A stretch of DNA of 64,000 nt from assembly GCF_030123245.1 (NCBI RefSeq), contig NZ_CP126101.1, positions 2,850,501 to 2,914,500 on the forward strand, given 5' to 3'. The position numbers and the translations under genes are program-made. Below are positions 63,150 through 64,000 of the stretch, one piece after another; the stretch's first letter is position 1, and each line of letters begins with the position of its first letter. This stretch comes from Lysinibacillus pakistanensis. Lineage in GTDB: Bacteria > Bacillota > Bacilli > Bacillales_A > Planococcaceae. A model generated the notes under the pieces. It ran no database searches and had not been told where the DNA came from. It worked only from the letters and a program-made list of their open reading frames with translations.

Positions 63150-64000
63150 TTGTCAGCATTTACTAGTTGGTTAACAAATTCATTACGCCCATATTTTGGA
63201 CTACATATCATTGAAGATCATTGGGACACGCTTCAAATTCGAGAGGATTATTTTATTTGCCTTGAGGGTGATCTCATAAAAAAAAGAATATTCATCAATG
63301 AGCATAACTTTCAAGAAGCAGATGTAAATATTTTAACACGTAATCGTGAGGTTATAGTCCCTCAAACGGCTCGAGGAAAAGAAAAGAAATTAAATTACAC
63401 AAATATTTCCGCAGTAAAAGCAACAGGTGTTGTCTTCTCTGCTAATCTAGGCAATCAAAACCATTTATCTTGTAATATCATGGTTCGAAATGCCAAAACC
63501 TATTACCAGCTCCCACTAACTGGCTTTGAACACCTAACAACTAAGGCTGACATCAAAGAATGGCTAGAGCGATTTCCTTCGCGGCTACCAACGGATTATT
63601 CAGACAAGCTTAAAAAACTAACAGGTATGAAAAGTTTACGTTATAAAGCTGTTCCAGGAGATATTTTTCGTGTAGAGATAGATTTGTTCGTAGATGGCTA
63701 TGTCCTTGTGGTGGGGGATTTGCGTCAAATGCAAAAGGATAATCTATTTGCACAGGATAGTATTTGGCATGATGTTATGACAATGCCATTATTTATCCGT
63801 CCTTATTTGCTTACAACAACAGAGCGGTCCCCTCATCTCGATGAAATCATATCCGCTCCTTTAGCCGTACAAACGCGAATTGTGATGGATGATCATTTTA
63901 TGCGAGGATGCTATGAAAAGATTGGACACAAAGCATTAACTGAATCTGATATTGTATTCCCCATTGGGTATGGTTTAACTCTTGATCATGGCAAGGAGCC
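63150..64000 (+). CDS. Large unknown protein with Imm26-like segment (cut by window end)
   Basis: Open from the TTG at 63150 (GGAGGAA 6 bp upstream) to the window end, at least 283 residues. The N-terminal half (SLRPYFGLHIIEDHWDTLQI, NREVIVPQTARGKEKKLNYT) is unrecognised. From about residue 170, LRYKAVPGDIFRVEIDLFVD followed by GYVLVVGDLRQ resembles the Imm26 (immunity protein 26) fold that begins with a GDIF-V strand. If so it could be an immunity protein of a polymorphic toxin system; the toxin is not in the window. Confidence in the domain is low. Confidence 0.55.
   Translation, partial: MSAFTSWLTNSLRPYFGLHIIEDHWDTLQIREDYFICLEGDLIKKRIFINEHNFQEADVNILTRNREVIVPQTARGKEKKLNYTNISAVKATGVVFSANLGNQNHLSCNIMVRNAKTYYQLPLTGFEHLTTKADIKEWLERFPSRLPTDYSDKLKKLTGMKSLRYKAVPGDIFRVEIDLFVDGYVLVVGDLRQMQKDNLFAQDSIWHDVMTMPLFIRPYLLTTTERSPHLDEIISAPLAVQTRIVMDDHFMRGCYEKIGHKALTESDIVFPIGYGLTLDHGKE

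Overview
The window comes from a low-GC, endospore-forming Firmicute of the Bacillaceae/Caryophanaceae type. Lysinibacillus is the best guess, from overall feel rather than from any marker gene. Support for a spore former is a BclA-like exosporium protein, a CsxC-like spore-surface protein, a YjcZ peptide, a YrzQ-like protein, a Tyr/Arg-rich coat-like protein, and two intact plus one dead GerAC germination lipoproteins. No rRNA, tRNA or CRISPR array was seen.

Layout. (1) 1-17.4 kb is a scrap-yard of mobile DNA: an IS3 fragment, an IS110-family element of the IS1111 type, a guaA 3'-end scar, an AT-rich two-gene locus (PD-(D/E)xK nuclease plus an Abi/UG-clade reverse transcriptase), and decayed prophage pieces (SF3/P4-type helicase, phage HTH regulator, PBSX-type large and small terminase fragments, endolysin copies). 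Many of these are broken by single-base indels, often in homopolymers. (2) 17.35-19.12 kb is a second copy of the IS110 element, on the other strand. (3) 19-46 kb is an accessory region of small regulator-plus-effector units: GerAC lipoproteins, MarR with a PLP lyase, PadR with an ABC exporter, MarR with an MFS pump, methyltransferases, alpha/beta hydrolases, spore-surface proteins, short hairpins and duplicated scraps. (4) 46-64 kb looks like stable chromosome: an acyl-CoA dehydrogenase/SDR/kinase-like operon with a FadR-like site, LysR divergent from hutG-gltS, cell-wall enzymes (SH3b-deacetylase, D,D-carboxypeptidase), TetR with a DUF3995 protein, a MORN-repeat/AAA+ ATPase, a WYL regulator, YbjQ, a nucleoside deoxyribosyltransferase-like protein, a GNAT, and a protein with an Imm26-like segment cut by the window end.

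Main points. The nuclease/RT pair at 3551-5835 is the best candidate for a poorly described defence system. It lies beside a guaA 3'-end relic, a known kind of integration site for genomic islands. The two IS110-family copies share identical junctions, and both appear to have inserted into the Shine-Dalgarno sequence of a gene, leaving a replacement ribosome binding site at their right end. The other unusual protein is the nine-repeat MORN/AAA+ fusion. An intergenic repeat family (four members, one carrying a 36-bp minisatellite) and a family of long-arm hairpins are further structures not explained by genes.
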